Assembly (NCBI GenBank): GCA_013396755.1
Contig: VWZF01001856.1
Coordinates: 1,968,539-2,032,538, forward strand
From: Sclerurus mexicanus
Lineage: Eukaryota; Chordata; Aves; Passeriformes; Furnariidae
Reading direction: 5' to 3'
DNA: 64,000 nt
The notes under the pieces are model-generated. The model was not told the DNA's origin and did not search any database. It saw nothing but the letters and a program-made list of their open reading frames with translations. The position numbers were made by a program, and so were the translations under genes. Below, piece after piece: positions 22,321-34,821 of this stretch; the first letter of the stretch is position 1, and every line of letters starts with the position of its first letter.

Positions 22321-24996
22321 CAGATTTCCTTCTCAGACCAGACACACAATTCATGCTGAGCAAGGACTGTGTCACCACTGACAGCTCATGGATCTAAATT
22401 GCTGAGATACCACCTTGCGCAATCCTAAATCCCTGGAGGTTTCTGAGCACTTCATGTAAAACTGCTCTCAGTTTGACCTGGAGATGAGTCAAAAGGGGAT
22501 TTTTTGCTAACATTTCATGTCTCACTTCGCCTCCACTTTACACACACTGGGTCTGTTCAGCCCCAGTACTGCCCCTCAATAACACCACGTCTGTCAAGGA
22601 ACACCTGCAGGTAACAGCACTGGGCTGTGCAGTGGATATCCCTGGCCTCTTGACAGCAGTGAAATAAGCCACCCACCCCCCTCCCAAAAAAATAAAAGCC
22701 CTGGAGAACCAGCACATAAGAAGAAATAGTCCCACAGACTGAAAAATAAGATATTTCAGCCAACTGTCCTGTCAAGTACCGCAGAAAAATCTTGTCAAAA
22801 ATACGAGTGGGGAAAAAAAAGGTATGTGTGTCTGTTTGCTCAATAATGTGGGGGGGGAAACAAAATGTGCAAATAATTAAAATTTAGCTTCTTGATGTGA
22901 TGTTCCCTCTTTGTAAGCATCATTTGCATTACAGTAACTAGGCAAAGAGTATCCCTCCCAGACTTGTGTTCCTCCTGCATTTCAGCAGTTAATAAACACA
23001 GAGCTTCCATAAAGACATTTCTTACCACTGCCATAAATCAGAAGTAATAAAAAATACCAATTAAAAGGAATTAAAAGGAAAGGTCTTTTGAATACTCAAA
23101 GCTCATAATTTTGTTTTATGATGAACCAGAACAAAATAACATACATCACTAAGGACCAAAAATTCAGTTTCTTTTCCTGATAAATTATTTTATTAAAAGA
23201 AAGAAACATGGGAGCTTTTTTTCTGGTTAATTTATGAGAATGTTTTGGAAAGCAAGAAATAACACTGAACATTGAAATTAATATGGTTTGGCTTTCTCTG
23301 CCATGGAGTGAGAACAGCAGGACAATATCTCACTCCTTCTGCTGAGCTCTGTAAGACAAGAGCATCCATTGGACTTAGTCCTGGCACAGCAGGGATGAAG
23401 GGACCAGACAGCAGCATTTTTACACGCCTCATACTCATGACTTGTCTGTCACCTTGTCTCATTCCGCTTCATCACTGCTAATCTGACTTTTCACATGGAT
23501 TAAGTGGAAAGACCCACTCTTCCAGTGCACTTTATTAGCCAATTATGAGATAACAAAGAGCAATGATGACTAAATTCAGGAAGCAAATAATTCTTAGAAG
23601 TTATCAAGTTCCTTTCTCCTCAGAAAATACAAAATTGATCCAATTTCTCCTTACTTGTGACACTTTAAAGTCCACACAACTTTAGAACAGCCTTCAGCAA
23701 TTCTGCATCGAGCAAACTCCCTGCTCAAAATAAATGAAAATGTGGTGCAAATCCACCTTGAGAACATCCTGCAAAATATTGGTGGGTGTGAAATAAAAAC
23801 CAATTTTATTGGGCATTAATTGCCACAACTTCCCAGTTTTCAGGAAGCATTGTGTTCATCCTTAAAGGGCATTTTTCAGAGGAAATAAATACGTATGTCT
23901 ATATATTTACATTGAAAAAATTCAAAATGGAGCAATGCAATACACTCAAAATATCTCAGTGTTTCGAAACAAGACATTTATGACCCAAAAGCTTTTGAGA
24001 GTCATTGTCAAGGAAGACCACTGTTGGTGCTTGCATTCCATGGGGAAGAGAATCCCCATCCTCCCATTTCTCCTCATAATTCTGTCCTCAGGAGAAGAAC
24101 CAAGACCCACCTCTTGACTCACTACCATCTATTTGCTTTTCCACCAGCCATATCCAGGATCTGCCAGGGCATGGGACCATTTTAATCCCATTTAAAACCT
24201 CATTTTTACTCCACTGAGGGAACAAATGTGGTCTGACATATACAAAAAGCCTCTGCCAATCCTTCCTTTGCTAGAAACAAAGAAAGTAGGACAGACAAGA
24301 AATCACCCCATCACCTTTGGGTGGTGTGACTACTTGGCCTGATGCAACTTTATATGGTAAAACCCTGCTTGAATCCTTTGAAACCAACTTCAGGCTGGGA
24401 TGATGAGGCATTTGGGTACTTTGCCTGCTTGTCTCCTTCTGTTTTTGTGATATAAGTTGCTTATCAGGAATCAGATGTTGTGCACCACAGAAGCCTTGTG
24501 ATATCTGGCATCTCCTGCGCTGCTGCTGTCCCAAGGGAACCACTTGAGCATCAAGGGAGGCAGCAGAGGTGAAGGCAGTGGAGATGTGTCTCTGCAGGGA
24601 TGGGATGAAGGCTTTTTCCAGGCTTTGGAAGCTGTAGGTAGGAAGCAGCAAGAGGATTTCTCTCTGTGGTAAAAGTGTAGATATATTTCATTTTAACGCT
24701 TCAATCTTCACAGTAACAAAAACAAAAGGAGAGATGAAAAACCAGAGAGTCAACTCAGCTACTATTTTGGAAGAGCTTTTAGCAATTCCTTAACTGATTA
24801 AAGGGAAATCTGAGTTTGCTTATAGTTGTATGTGCCAATCCTGTATATTTATACAGTCTTCCCACTGCTCAGCACAGTGTGGCTTACACAGGTCATGTGA
24901 AGAGCAAACAGAGCATCAGCCTCTCATGATCCATAACTTTTATTTTCTATCTTCCAAAAGCTCATTGCTCCAACCCCATTTGGCTTGTTCCCACTA

Positions 24997-25212
24997 ATCA
25001 TAGAACTGTGGAATGGTTTGGTTTGGAAGGGACCTTGGAGATCATCTCATTCCATCCTCTTGCCATGGGTAGGGACACCTTCCACTATCCCAGGTTGTTC
25101 CAAGCCCCATTCCAGGGATGGGGCAGCCACAGCTTCTCTGGGCAACCTTTGACAGGGCCTTACCACCCTCACAGGCAAGAATTTAATCCTAATATCCAAT
25201 CTACCCCTATCT
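24997..25212 (-). mobile_element. CR1: CR1 LINE 3'-end fragment
   Basis: Antisense copy from AATCATAGAACTGTGGAATG to TTTAATCCTAATATCC, with a short deletion in the GCCTTGGACACTTCC block. Confidence 0.86.
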
Positions 25213-26153
25213 TGACACAAGCAATTCTCTTGAACATGGATTTCAAACCAGAATGATCGTATTGCTTTCAAGATGGAGTAGAGATTCCTGCATGAATGTC
25301 CAGGATCTGGAGACATGAAGGAAAAAATGATTGGAAACACTGGAGTGAAAATACAAAGAAACACCTTTATATTTTGGATACTCCTTTGCCTAGTCTGCAA
25401 TCACAGGGCAACGACGACTCCACCATGACTTCATGGTATCCCATGGCAGGTCCTCAGGCACTGTCCTGCCCAAACATTCACACTATTGCCCATAATCCAT
25501 CACCACTTCCCAAAGCTTCTGTGATAAACTGACATTTCCTGATTCTCAGAGGAGCAACCGGAAAGCAAAGACTAAAATATGGTTACTGCAATCCCTCTGT
25601 GATCCATGTGAGAAAATTGCTTCAAAACCTCATCAGTCAAATTATATTGACCTTTTAGCAACCAGGAGGGTTTATAATGAACATCTGTGAGAACTGGGGC
25701 GACACAGCTCCTTGGCTGGGAGGCTCATGAGCTGCAGCTACAAATAAAACCCCACTCAGGCAGAGCTACTTGAATTATCTTCTGCAAAGAAATTATCTGA
25801 TGAGACAAGTAAGTTATCTGATCAAGTCTTTTGCAAACAAATAACTCACATCATTTGCTCTTTGTGAACATCTGCCATGGATAAGGCTTGGAGGAGCTGC
25901 CATCAGCTGAGCTTTTGTCCATTTCTCCTCACGCTAATGTGGTAGAGACCCTGTTTGCTTAAAGCCCACGGCTCTCTACTGGTTGTGTGACAGTTTGTCC
26001 ACAGAAATATTAAAAGAATGACAAGTGTCAAGGACCTGACTCTCCAATGAGACGTGTGTTACCATCGCTGTGGGATCCTGTGACATGACCAGCAGTGAAT
26101 GGGAGCAGGAGACACAGATGCTCAGTGGATTTGGGGCTGGGGGTGGTGTCCTT

Positions 26154-26480
26154 TCACAGAATCACAGAATGGTTGGGGCTGAAAGGGACATTAAAAACCA
26201 TCTCATTTCAACTCCACTGCCATGAGCAGGGACCCCTTCCACTATCCCAGCTTGTTCCAAGCTCCATCCAACCTGGCCTTGAACAATTCCAGGGGTGGGG
26301 CAGCGACAACTTTTTTGAGCAACCTCTGCCAAGGTCTCACCACCCTCACAGGGAGGAATTTCTTCCTAACATCTAATCTAAACCTGACCTCTGTCAGTTT
26401 AAAACCACTCCCCCTTGTCCCATCACTATCTGCCCATGTGAAAAGTTGCTCTGTTTTTTTGATAAGCCCCCTCTAGGTAC
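26154..26480 (-). mobile_element. CR1: CR1 LINE 3'-end fragment
   Basis: Antisense copy of about 325 bases from TCACAGAATCACAGAATGG through CCCCTTGTCCCATCACTA. It is more diverged than most copies here. Confidence 0.85.
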
Positions 26481-27104
26481 TGAAAGGCCACAGTCATTCA
26501 GAATTGCACATTGGTTGAAATACTGGTTGGACCACAATTCCTTTTTCTGGGTTCAGCACAGCCAGTTGAGCCAGAATTAAAAGCTGCTAAAAGCAGCAGG
26601 GATGATCCACTCTGCTGGCACACACCTATTCACTCTGCCCTTGTATCCATGGCATCAGCACATAAGGCCCAGGGCTGGTTAAGAGGCATCATTCAGGTTA
26701 AAATGGGGCACAGGTCTTCTGCCGCCCACCTGCTGTCCCCTCTCCACCTCCATGAGGCTACAGCTCTCAGAGGAGGAAACTTTCAGTTGTGGTTATTCTC
26801 TAAAATCTCTGCCTGGGATAGTTCTGGAAACTGCTTTACACTGTGGTCAGAATTTGCATATGATTGGAAAAATTATGAATTTCCATTACATATTTTAAAA
26901 AGAAGAAAAGTCATCTCAAACCTCAGCAAGGTGAAGGGGCTTGAAAATTAGGATCTTACTGTGCTTTTACAAATCTCATCAAAACCACTCTGAGTCACTT
27001 ATTCTGTAATACTTTTGAATTCTGACACCTTCTTGCATGGAAAATGTTAGGGCCAGGAGTGATTGCTCTGCAGGGCGAAAAAAATGGAACTTGGCTTCTT
27101 AAAA

Positions 27105-27272
27105 GGAGATTATTCTGGAAACATTCAAGGTCAGGTTGGACAGGACTTTGAGCAAGTTGATCTAGTGGAAGATGTTCCTGCTCATTGCAAGGAGGTTGGA
27201 CTATATGACATTTAAAGGTCCTGCCCAACTCAAAATACTCCATGATTCTATGATTTTATGATTCTATGATGA
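27105..27272 (+). mobile_element. CR1: CR1 LINE 3'-end fragment
   Basis: Sense copy ending in four imperfect ATGATTCT-type terminal repeats at about 27,240-27,271, an extended terminal microsatellite. Confidence 0.85.
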
Positions 27273-27835
27273 ATGACCAAGATTTTCAGATTTTACCTGG
27301 CAAATGGCTACAGTAGAAATTGCTTTAATTCTGAAGTGTCTTATGAAACCTGCCTGGCAGCCCTGAGTTTGATCCCTGAGACACAGGTACAGCAAGTGCC
27401 TCAATGAGGAAACTAATTTTCTGAATTTAACTTGGTTTCAAAGCTGTGATGTTGGAGAACAAGCTGGTGGTCGAGCAGCTGCCAGCTGAGGGCTGGATTT
27501 GCAGCACAAAGCTCTGACCTCTCAGTGCTCCACGAGTGTCCCTTTCCCAAAACGTTGTTTTGTGGTTCAGTTCCTCTCTGTTGACCCTCCAGCCACTGGG
27601 TATCTATTAGATAGTAGTCATGAAACAGACTGTCAACCACTGGCAGCAACCACAGCTGATGTGTGACTCTGATATCCATTTAGCTGTGCTTGGCACATTG
27701 AGGCAGCAGCAGGAGATGGTAATTTCTGCTGCAGTAGTTGGTGGGGAAGAGCTGTTTGATAAAGGAAAATCGTTACTTTACTTCTCCTGTCGTCTCTGTA
27801 CAAAGATGGAGGGGTAGGAGGTCAGTGCAGGGTTT

Positions 27836-28272
27836 TCATAGAATCACAGAAGGGTTTGGGTTGGAAGATCATCTTGTTCCACCACCTGCCATGGGCAGGG
27901 ACACATTCCACTATCCTAGGTTGCTCCAAGCCCCATCCAGCCTGGCCTTGGACACTTCCAGGGATCCAGGGGCAGCCACAGCTTCTCTGGGCAACCTGTG
28001 CCAGGACCTCCCCATCCTCACAAGGAAGTATTTCTTCCCAATATCCCATCTAACCCACTCTCTGGCACTGGGAAGCCATTGCCCCATGTCCTGTCCCTCC
28101 ATCCCTTGTCCCAAGTCCCTCTCCAGCTCTCCTGGAGCCCCTTTAGGCTCTGAAAGGGGCTCTCAGGTCTCCCTGGATCCTTCTCATCACCAGGTGAACA
28201 CCCCCAGCTCTCCCAGCCTGTCTCCAGAGCAGAGGGGCTCCAGCCCTGGAGCATCTCTGTGGTCTCCTCTGA
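27836..28272 (-). mobile_element. CR1: CR1 LINE 3' end
   Basis: Antisense copy of about 435 bases from ATAGAATCACAGAAGGG to GGAGCATCTCTGTGGTCTCC. Confidence 0.88.
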
Positions 28273-28273
28273 A

Positions 28274-28370
28274 TGTCACAGAATCACAAAACAGTTTGGG
28301 TTGGAATGAACTTTAAAGGTCATCTTGTTCCAACTCTCCTGCCATGGACAGGAACACCTTCCACTATGAT
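28274..28370 (-). mobile_element. CR1: CR1 LINE terminal fragment
   Basis: Antisense terminal 95 bases from TGTCACAGAATCACAAAAC to ACACCTTCCACTATGA, abutting the preceding CR1 copy in the same orientation. Confidence 0.84.
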
Positions 28371-30078
28371 TCAACCAGTTTGAAAGGGACCTCTGGATGT
28401 CGCTGATCCACTCAAAGAAGGATTTAATTAAACCAAACTAGAGTTAAACTTCAGTGTTTAATCAGGTCACTCAGACCCTTGGCCCACCAAGTTCTATTTC
28501 AAGTTTTTCTCAGATAACCACTGGCCTAAGTCTCAGTCTAATCATTGATCTCCCAGAAATTACCTCCACAATGCAGAGTGGATTATGTAATGCTTTTGTG
28601 GAGGAGGATGGGTGCTGCTGTATTTATGGGGCTTTGTAGGAATGCATACTTAAGAGGAAGAAAACGCATTCTCTCCAACAAGAAAAAAATAAGTAAACGT
28701 CTTCCTACTTGTAAATCAAAAATGTCCTATTTTCCAGAAATATCATGAACTTAACTGATGGCAATTGAAAAAAAATGTTTAAATTACTTGGAGGTATCTG
28801 CCAGTTCGCTTGTAATTTACAGCAAGCTCAGTCAGGATCCAGAGGGTAGTGGTCAATGGCTCAAACCCCAAAACTCAAACCCAAACCATTCTGTGATTCA
28901 AGGATATTATTTTAGTGGAAAAAATGTCATGAATGGCAACACGCTTAGATTTGGGAGCCTGAAGAATCTCAGCTGGGCAAAGTACTTAAATAGCAACTTA
29001 ATCTCAAGAAAGCTTTCACCAGAGCCGAGAGAAGAAATAGGTTTCATTTCAAAAAGCTTTAGATAATCTTTAATTTTTTTGTTTCAGTAAGCTTTTGTTG
29101 GTGTCCCAGTTTCTGGATCTCTAGCTACGAGAGAGCTACGTGTCAGAATAAAACAAATCCCATGGGGTAAATTCTAACCTCACGAGGAAAATCATATTTT
29201 TTTTTTTTTCATGTCAGGGCATTAGGAGTTATGAAATAATTATTTGGAATTTGGAAAAATCTTAGTCCCAGAATTGTGAGAGCTTCATTTGCGTAATTGA
29301 GACCTGATGGAAACATTTCAAAAGTCTATTTTCTCCTCAGACCTTCACATCTTCCCTATGACAATTGCAAACAAATACGTTTGTGGCTCAAAATAAGTCA
29401 CGGAAAGGTTTTTTTTCACCATCTCAATGTTGTGGCACGTCATCTGTGTTTGAACACTTAACTATTCACCTTTCAAGCACCGAGGCAACCCAAACCACTG
29501 ACACACTTAGAGTAGACAAGCCTGGATTTAGGGTCACTCTGGTTGAATCTGACCTTCTGCTGCCTTGTAGGCTTTTGAAAACCTTTTTAGCTTCTAAAAT
29601 TGAAAATTTAACTGACCCACTTTGAATGGATATTTCAGTAAACAGCACTACAGAAAGCCCCATCTGAGGGAACCATTTCCTTTAACCTGTAGCTCTCTAA
29701 CTCTAAGAGAGAAACTGAACTACACATTTAAGTTGTGAAGCATCAGCATCTTTTAAACAAGCGGATGTAGGTCATGGATATCCCAGAAACCGCAAACTAA
29801 ATTCTACCCTTATTTACATCCTCCTCTGGATGGCACAGGTGAGTAAAATTTGCGTTCACACATAAATATTAAGCAAATGTAAAATTACCCACAACTTATT
29901 TGCATCATTTTCGTCTGAAAATACCACCAAAATTAAACCTTGAGGAAAGGTCTGGCCAGCAGATCAAGGCTGTTACACTGAGTGTCGCTTCACAGTGCAC
30001 ATCCAAGTGACCTGCAACTCACTGTCAAAAGAGTGATTTCCTAAGAAATAAATGTTAGAGAAGGATAGAGTCAATGTT

Positions 30079-30425
30079 ACAGAATCATCGAATCACAGAA
30101 CATTTTGGGTTGTAATGAACCTTAAAGATCATCTCATTCCAACCCTCTGACATGGGCAGGGACACCTTCCACTATCCAAGGTTACTCCAAGCCCCATCCA
30201 ACCTGGCCTTGGACACTCCCGGGGATCCAGGGGCAGCCACAGCTTCTCTGGGCAACCTGTGCCAGGGCCTCATCATCCTGAGAGAGAATACTTTTTTTCC
30301 TGATATCCCATCTAAACCTATGCTCTGTCAGTTTGAAGCCATTTCCCCTTGTCCTGTCACTCCAGGCCCTTGGAAATAGTCTCTTTCCATCTTTCTTGGA
30401 TGCTCCCTTCAGGCATTGGAAGGTT
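30079..30425 (-). mobile_element. CR1: CR1 LINE 3'-end fragment
   Basis: Antisense copy of about 345 bases from CAGAATCATCGAATCACAG to GCATTGGAAGGTTCACTTCC. Confidence 0.86.
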
Positions 30426-30687
30426 CACTTCCTCCTTTCTAAAATTTAAGCTCCTTGTCCAGAATCTCACTGAAATTCAGCCACTGACCACCACCAACAC
30501 CCTTGTGTGTGTCCATCACCCACTTACTCTCCAGGAATTTTACTACAGAACATGGCATTACTTGGTTTATTGTATTTCACAGTTCATTACAATCAGCATC
30601 ATTACCTAGGAAGCTGCAGCCTGGGAGATTGGAGCCTGCCCCTCTCTTGAGGCATCAAGTTTCCAGTTCCTGGACTGATACAAATCA

Positions 30688-30800
30688 AGAATCATTAAGG
30701 TTGGAAAAGCCCTCTAAAATCATTGAGTCCAGTTGTTAACCCACTGTCAAACTCACCACTAAATAATGTCCCCCAAGTGCCACATCCACACCTAACTATT
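30688..30800 (-). mobile_element. CR1: CR1 LINE fragment, divergent subfamily
   Basis: AATCATTAAGGTTGGAAAAG start followed by the AATGTCCCCCAAGTGCCACA block, a CR1 subfamily different from most in the window. Confidence 0.75.
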
Positions 30801-31283
30801 TTATCCAAAATTTTCTCATCCCTACTGTGCTGCTGACTGACATAACCACGGAGCTTTGTTGAACTTTCACAAAAGTACCCTGTCCCAGAACATCCTATAA
30901 ATCCCAGTGACCTAAATACTGACTGGAGAGCTATTGATTTAAATCCCTGAAAGCAGATGAGGAGAGTGAATGCAAACATCCCTTCTTGCAGGCAAGTTCT
31001 CTTTCAGGGTCAAGCCTGAAGATTGTAATGAGCCTTTGGGGCTCAGCAAGACATCTGCCTAAGAAAAACAAAGCCAAACCCAAAGTAGTTGTTATCAGCT
31101 AGAGCAACAACAATGACCCAGAGAAACAAGAGGGAACAGCTTTGAAGCAGTCCAGCCTCTCCGGGTCCGTAATCCCCTTACAACATCTTAGTGAAAATCT
31201 AGGAAAATAACCCTGGGTGGGAGAAAGGGATCCTGAGTGTCACCATGTCGAATGGAGTTGGTCAACTGGAGCATGTGGATGTA

Positions 31284-31525
31284 AATCATAGAATCATGGA
31301 ATGGTTTGGGTTGGAATGGACAAAAAAGCTTCTTCATCTTGTTCCAATCCCCTGCCATGGGCAGGGACACCTTCCACTATTCCAGGTTGCTTCAAGCCCC
31401 GTCCAGCCTGGCCTGGGACACTTCCAGGGATGGAGCAGCCACAGCTTCTCTGGGCAACCTGTGCCAGAGCCTCACAACTCTCACAGGGAAGAATTTCTTC
31501 CTAAAAGCTAATCCAAACCTCTCCT
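31284..31525 (-). mobile_element. CR1: CR1 LINE 3'-end fragment
   Basis: Antisense copy from AATCATAGAATCATGGAATG to GGGAAGAATTTCTTCC, about 1.1 kb upstream of the IL17A TATA box. Confidence 0.88.
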
Positions 31526-32230
31526 AAATATTGCATGATCAAATACTAACGTGGCAGGGTACCTCACAGCTGCAATATATGGTTTGGAAAGGATGGAAAG
31601 ATGGAAGGGTGGGACTAGGAGCTACATGGGATGACTGGTCACTGTTATCCAGGACACAGGGCCAGGACATGGGGAGTCATAATGCCTTGGGGCTACACTA
31701 CTCAAGGTATTTTAGCTCCCAGTATTTTTGAAGGCAGTATTCCATCACCTATATACCTTGGAAGAGATGCCTGCAGTTCCTTCCAGTTTTCCTGCCTACA
31801 AGAGGGGTCATTTTGCATCTCACAGGCTTTGCAATATTTCTCTGGAACCCCTCTCTCCTCTTCCTGAATTAGGAACCAAAGTTTAACTGCATCCATCACA
31901 CTTCCCAGACCACTTTCCTTCAGATCAAAGCCTTGTCTCATAGCACAAGAGAAGTAAAATGAAAGTAAAATGAGAAGGTGGAAAGCTGAATTTAGGAAGC
32001 CACTATCGCAAAGCATTCTGATCAAAAATGAGATATCACACCTGAGGTGTAACCATGAATTAAAATAGCCCAGTTCAGAGTAGGAGATTTGAGAAAAAAA
32101 CAGGAGGTTGAGAAGGAACGTAGCTCTTCAGAAATCAAGACAAATTACAGCCCATAGCTAGAATTTGAGAGAATTGGATGGTGGCCAACTGTCCAACATC
32201 TGCCCAGTTTGTGTTGAAAAGACATCAGAC

Positions 32231-32237
32231 TGACCTA
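32231..32237 (-). promoter_or_regulatory. Candidate RORE upstream of IL17A
   Basis: TAGGTCA reads on the - strand (TGACCTA on +), about 350 bases before the IL17A TATA box. TAGGTCA is the core bound by ROR nuclear receptors. RORgamma-t drives IL17A and IL17F in mammals through such sites. A 7-base match alone is weak evidence. Confidence 0.3.
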
Positions 32238-32588
32238 GGAGCAAAGAGATCCAACTTGTGCCAGTAACATTTGGTTTTGATACCTACAGCATCCCAGATT
32301 TAAAACTGAGTACTTTGCACCCGTGTATTTGCATTGAGTTCCAATTTTATTTTTTTTTTGGTGGTTTTCTAATGTCATCATTGAGTTTTGTTGCCACTTG
32401 AGTGACATGGCTGAAGGAATGACATCATCTATAGATCTTAGAAAGGGTGAGCCCATATCCTGTCTTCCACCTGCGTTAATGGAATCTATATACATATGCT
32501 TTTGCATTTGAGTTATGGTCAGAAACCACAGTTAAGGTGGGGGGAAAAAACACCTACTGCAATTTATCTAGGACAGCCCAGAAGCCCT

Positions 32589-32595
32589 TATAAAA
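32589..32595 (+). promoter_or_regulatory. IL17A: IL17A TATA box
   Basis: TATAAAA in a CCTTATAAAAGG context, 84 bases before the IL17A start codon. This predicts transcription starting near 32,620 and a 5' UTR of about 60 bases, like the mammalian gene. Confidence 0.85.
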
Positions 32596-32678
32596 GGTCC
32601 AGCAGCAAATGTGCCCAGACACCTTCAGTTCAGCAGAGCCCAGCACAAGCATCAGCCGCAGCAAGAGGAGGAAGGAAG

Positions 32679-34448
32679 ATGTCTCCGACCCTTTGTGCTT
32701 CTCTGGTAAGAACTTGCCTTCCAGCTTTTTTTTCCCCCAGTTTGACAGAGATGTGTTTAAATTTTAATAGATGGGCTAGGAATCTCCACCCACCTTTAAA
32801 ATGCTTGGTTAAAGCATTAATAATTGAAAATAACTAAAATGTTAGTTGGGGAAGCAATGAGACTGCACGAGTATATTGTGACATGGGATACCACAAGGTA
32901 CTCACTCAAGAAATACATTGAAAATTCAACCTCAGAGTGTCATTTTCATGTTATATCCTTTCTGAAATCTCCTGTCCAATATTATTTTCTACAATTTAAT
33001 TTTATCACCAAATTACAACTAGGTGTGTATCACACCTGTCAGCACTGTAAGAATCAGTTTGTGAAAGCAAAAGTGGACGTGGCATATGGCGTATTTTTCT
33101 ATAATTGCTCCCACCTGTAATATAGGCTTTGTTTACCAGTTAGACTGACTGTGGATGAATTCCAAAGCTGTGCTTGCTTTGTGTTCTAAATGTACCACTC
33201 TTCTTCAGCCCAGGTCACTGCTCCTCATGCTGCTGGCCCTGCTGTCAGCCAGCACTTCTCCCCTCGGGAAGGTGGTCAAGCCTGGACTCAAGCCAGAGAG
33301 CCTCTCCAAGCAAGTGTATCCTGGATGTCAGACCCAAAAAGACTCAAAATTCCCCCAGACTGTGAGGGTCAATGTAAGCATCATCAACACAAACCAGGAC
33401 ACCAAAGCGAGCCTTGATGTCAGCAGCCGCTCTCTGTCTCCGTGGGATTACAGGTATGATCCCTGTCCCTAAGGTCTGGAAATACACTGGATACCTTGGT
33501 CAAGAGTAATGCCAAGGCTATCCCCTCATCCTTCAGTGCTTCACTGTTGAGAGGTTTTGGAAATATGAGGGTACCCACAGTCCCTACAATCCTCTTTGAA
33601 AGAGAACCAGTATGGAAAGTAGCACAGGGTGAAAAAAAGAAAAAAAGGCCTGGGCAATATACAGCAGTCAAAGCAAATTACTTCTGTAATTTGATTAATT
33701 TATTTGTATATTAGGTCAAGCTTTATCTTCAAAAGCATTCTTTACCTGAGACATCATAAAATTTACCCCAGAGTGTTAATTTTGTACCAGATCCAATAGT
33801 GGTTTAATGACATAACATCAGCATTAATGTTTCATGTTTTGAGGGGGAGTTGAAGGGTTTTAGGGTCCTCTAATCAGAGTGAATGTTGGGAAGCTCAAAT
33901 AAGTTGTGATCAGTCTTTCAAAGCCTTCTTTGCAAAGGCAGCTTCATGCATGATTGTCTAACACCTAAAAACCTGAACATTTAGAATCATAGAATCATTA
34001 AGGTTGGAAAAAACCCCTAAGATCATCAAGTTGTTTACTTACTTACACTATTTCTTAAAAACCTATGGTAGTGGAGGGTCTACTGCCCCTTCTTAGGCAA
34101 TGTATCCCAAGATGTACAGGTTCAGGAGCCCACAGTTACTCAGACTGTCTTGCCTTTGGAGCAGCATTTCCATTTCAAACACTTCCTTTCCTTCCACCTC
34201 ACAGGATTGATGAGGACCCCAACCGCTTCCCGCAGGCGATCGCCGATGCCAAGTGTCGCCACTCCAGGTGTGTCAATCCGGACGGGCAGCTGGACCATGG
34301 CCTCAACTCTGTCCCCGTCACGCAGGAGATCCTGGTCCTCCGGAGGGAGCAGAAGGGCTGCCAGCAATCCTACAGGCTGGAGAAGAAACTCATCACTGTG
34401 GGCTGCACTTGTGTCACGCCCTTGATCCGACACCAAGGGATGCAGTAG
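32679..34448 (+). CDS. IL17A: Interleukin-17A (three-exon gene, 171 aa)
   Basis: Secreted pro-inflammatory cytokine of the IL-17 family that signals as a dimer through IL17RA/IL17RC to epithelial and stromal cells. Coding exons are 32,679-32,705, 33,209-33,453 and 34,205-34,448, with intron phases 0 and 2, as in mammalian IL17A. The start ATG gives a 9-residue first exon, a family hallmark. Residues 1 to about 24 form a signal peptide (leucine-rich core 13-21). Six cysteines at 49, 108, 113, 143, 158 and 160 keep the IL-17 cystine-knot spacing; the end reads [12 protein letters not shown] and NSVP motifs are present. One N-glycosylation sequon lies at N64-V-S; the NRS site of mammalian IL17A is missing. 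Calling it A rather than F rests on the [11 protein letters not shown] segment, + orientation and position nearest mir-206/133b. Swapped A/F naming is possible; family membership is certain. Confidence 0.9.
33981..34035 (-). mobile_element. CR1: CR1 terminal fragment in IL17A intron 2
   Basis: About 55 antisense bases from TAGAATCATAGAATCATTAA to CTAAGATCATCAAG, about 170 bases before the exon 3 acceptor. Confidence 0.7.
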
Positions 34449-34714
34449 TTGAGAGAGCTGTGGGAAAACCTCCTTGCGTTGAGATGATGGGGCCTGATTC
34501 AGTCTCCACAAAACTGAATCAAGCTACAATGGTTAGCTAGAATAAATCAGAATATATTAAAAATCAAAAGAATCCCTCTTTGGAAAAAAAAAATTAATAT
34601 GTTTTCTCAAAAAACCTTGAACTTTATGAATTCAAAATCCAGGCACCTCCATGTGCTGGGCTGAAAAATAATGGGATCTCTTTACCCATCTTTAGTTTAC
34701 ACTTTGAAATGTCT

Positions 34715-34806
34715 ATTTATGTAAATCTATTTATGCTGGTGGAAAAGATAGTAATAATGTATTATCCTTTTGTATTATTTTAAAGTACTAAGATAATGTT
34801 TATTTA
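34715..34806 (+). promoter_or_regulatory. IL17A: AU-rich elements in IL17A 3' UTR
   Basis: ATTTA pentamers at 34,715-34,719, 34,729-34,733 and 34,802-34,806, in strongly AT-rich sequence just before the poly(A) signal. Such elements mark cytokine mRNAs for rapid decay, and mammalian IL17A mRNA is controlled this way. Confidence 0.7.
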
Positions 34807-34815
34807 TCTTTGTGT

Positions 34816-34821
34816 AATAAA
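34816..34821 (+). terminator. IL17A: IL17A polyadenylation signal
   Basis: AATAAA followed by an A-run, about 370 bases after the stop codon. This is the first canonical signal downstream of the AU-rich block. Confidence 0.8.

Larger units (their letters stand above)
20645..32580. other. Intergenic region between mir-133b and IL17A
   Basis: About 12 kb without recognisable genes. It holds roughly a dozen CR1 pieces, listed individually where clear. The remainder is unique AT-rich sequence with no open frame of interest. Enhancers of IL17A or the myomiR cluster could lie here but cannot be told apart by eye. Confidence 0.6.

Noticed and set aside
30152..30379. A peptide containing GRDTFHYPRLLQAPSNLALD recurs in many frames across the window and looks like a conserved protein family.
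   Set aside because: It is the antisense translation of the CR1 3' end. Copies share it because they share the transposon, and none has a start, domain or gene structure of its own.
33214..33453. Alternative acceptor for IL17A exon 2 at CCCAG, five bases downstream.
   Set aside because: It would shift the frame and destroy the signal peptide and cystine-knot region; the TTCTTCAG acceptor keeps the frame.
34140..34511. 123-codon open frame on the - strand.
   Set aside because: Antisense shadow of IL17A exon 3; its composition mirrors the coding strand.
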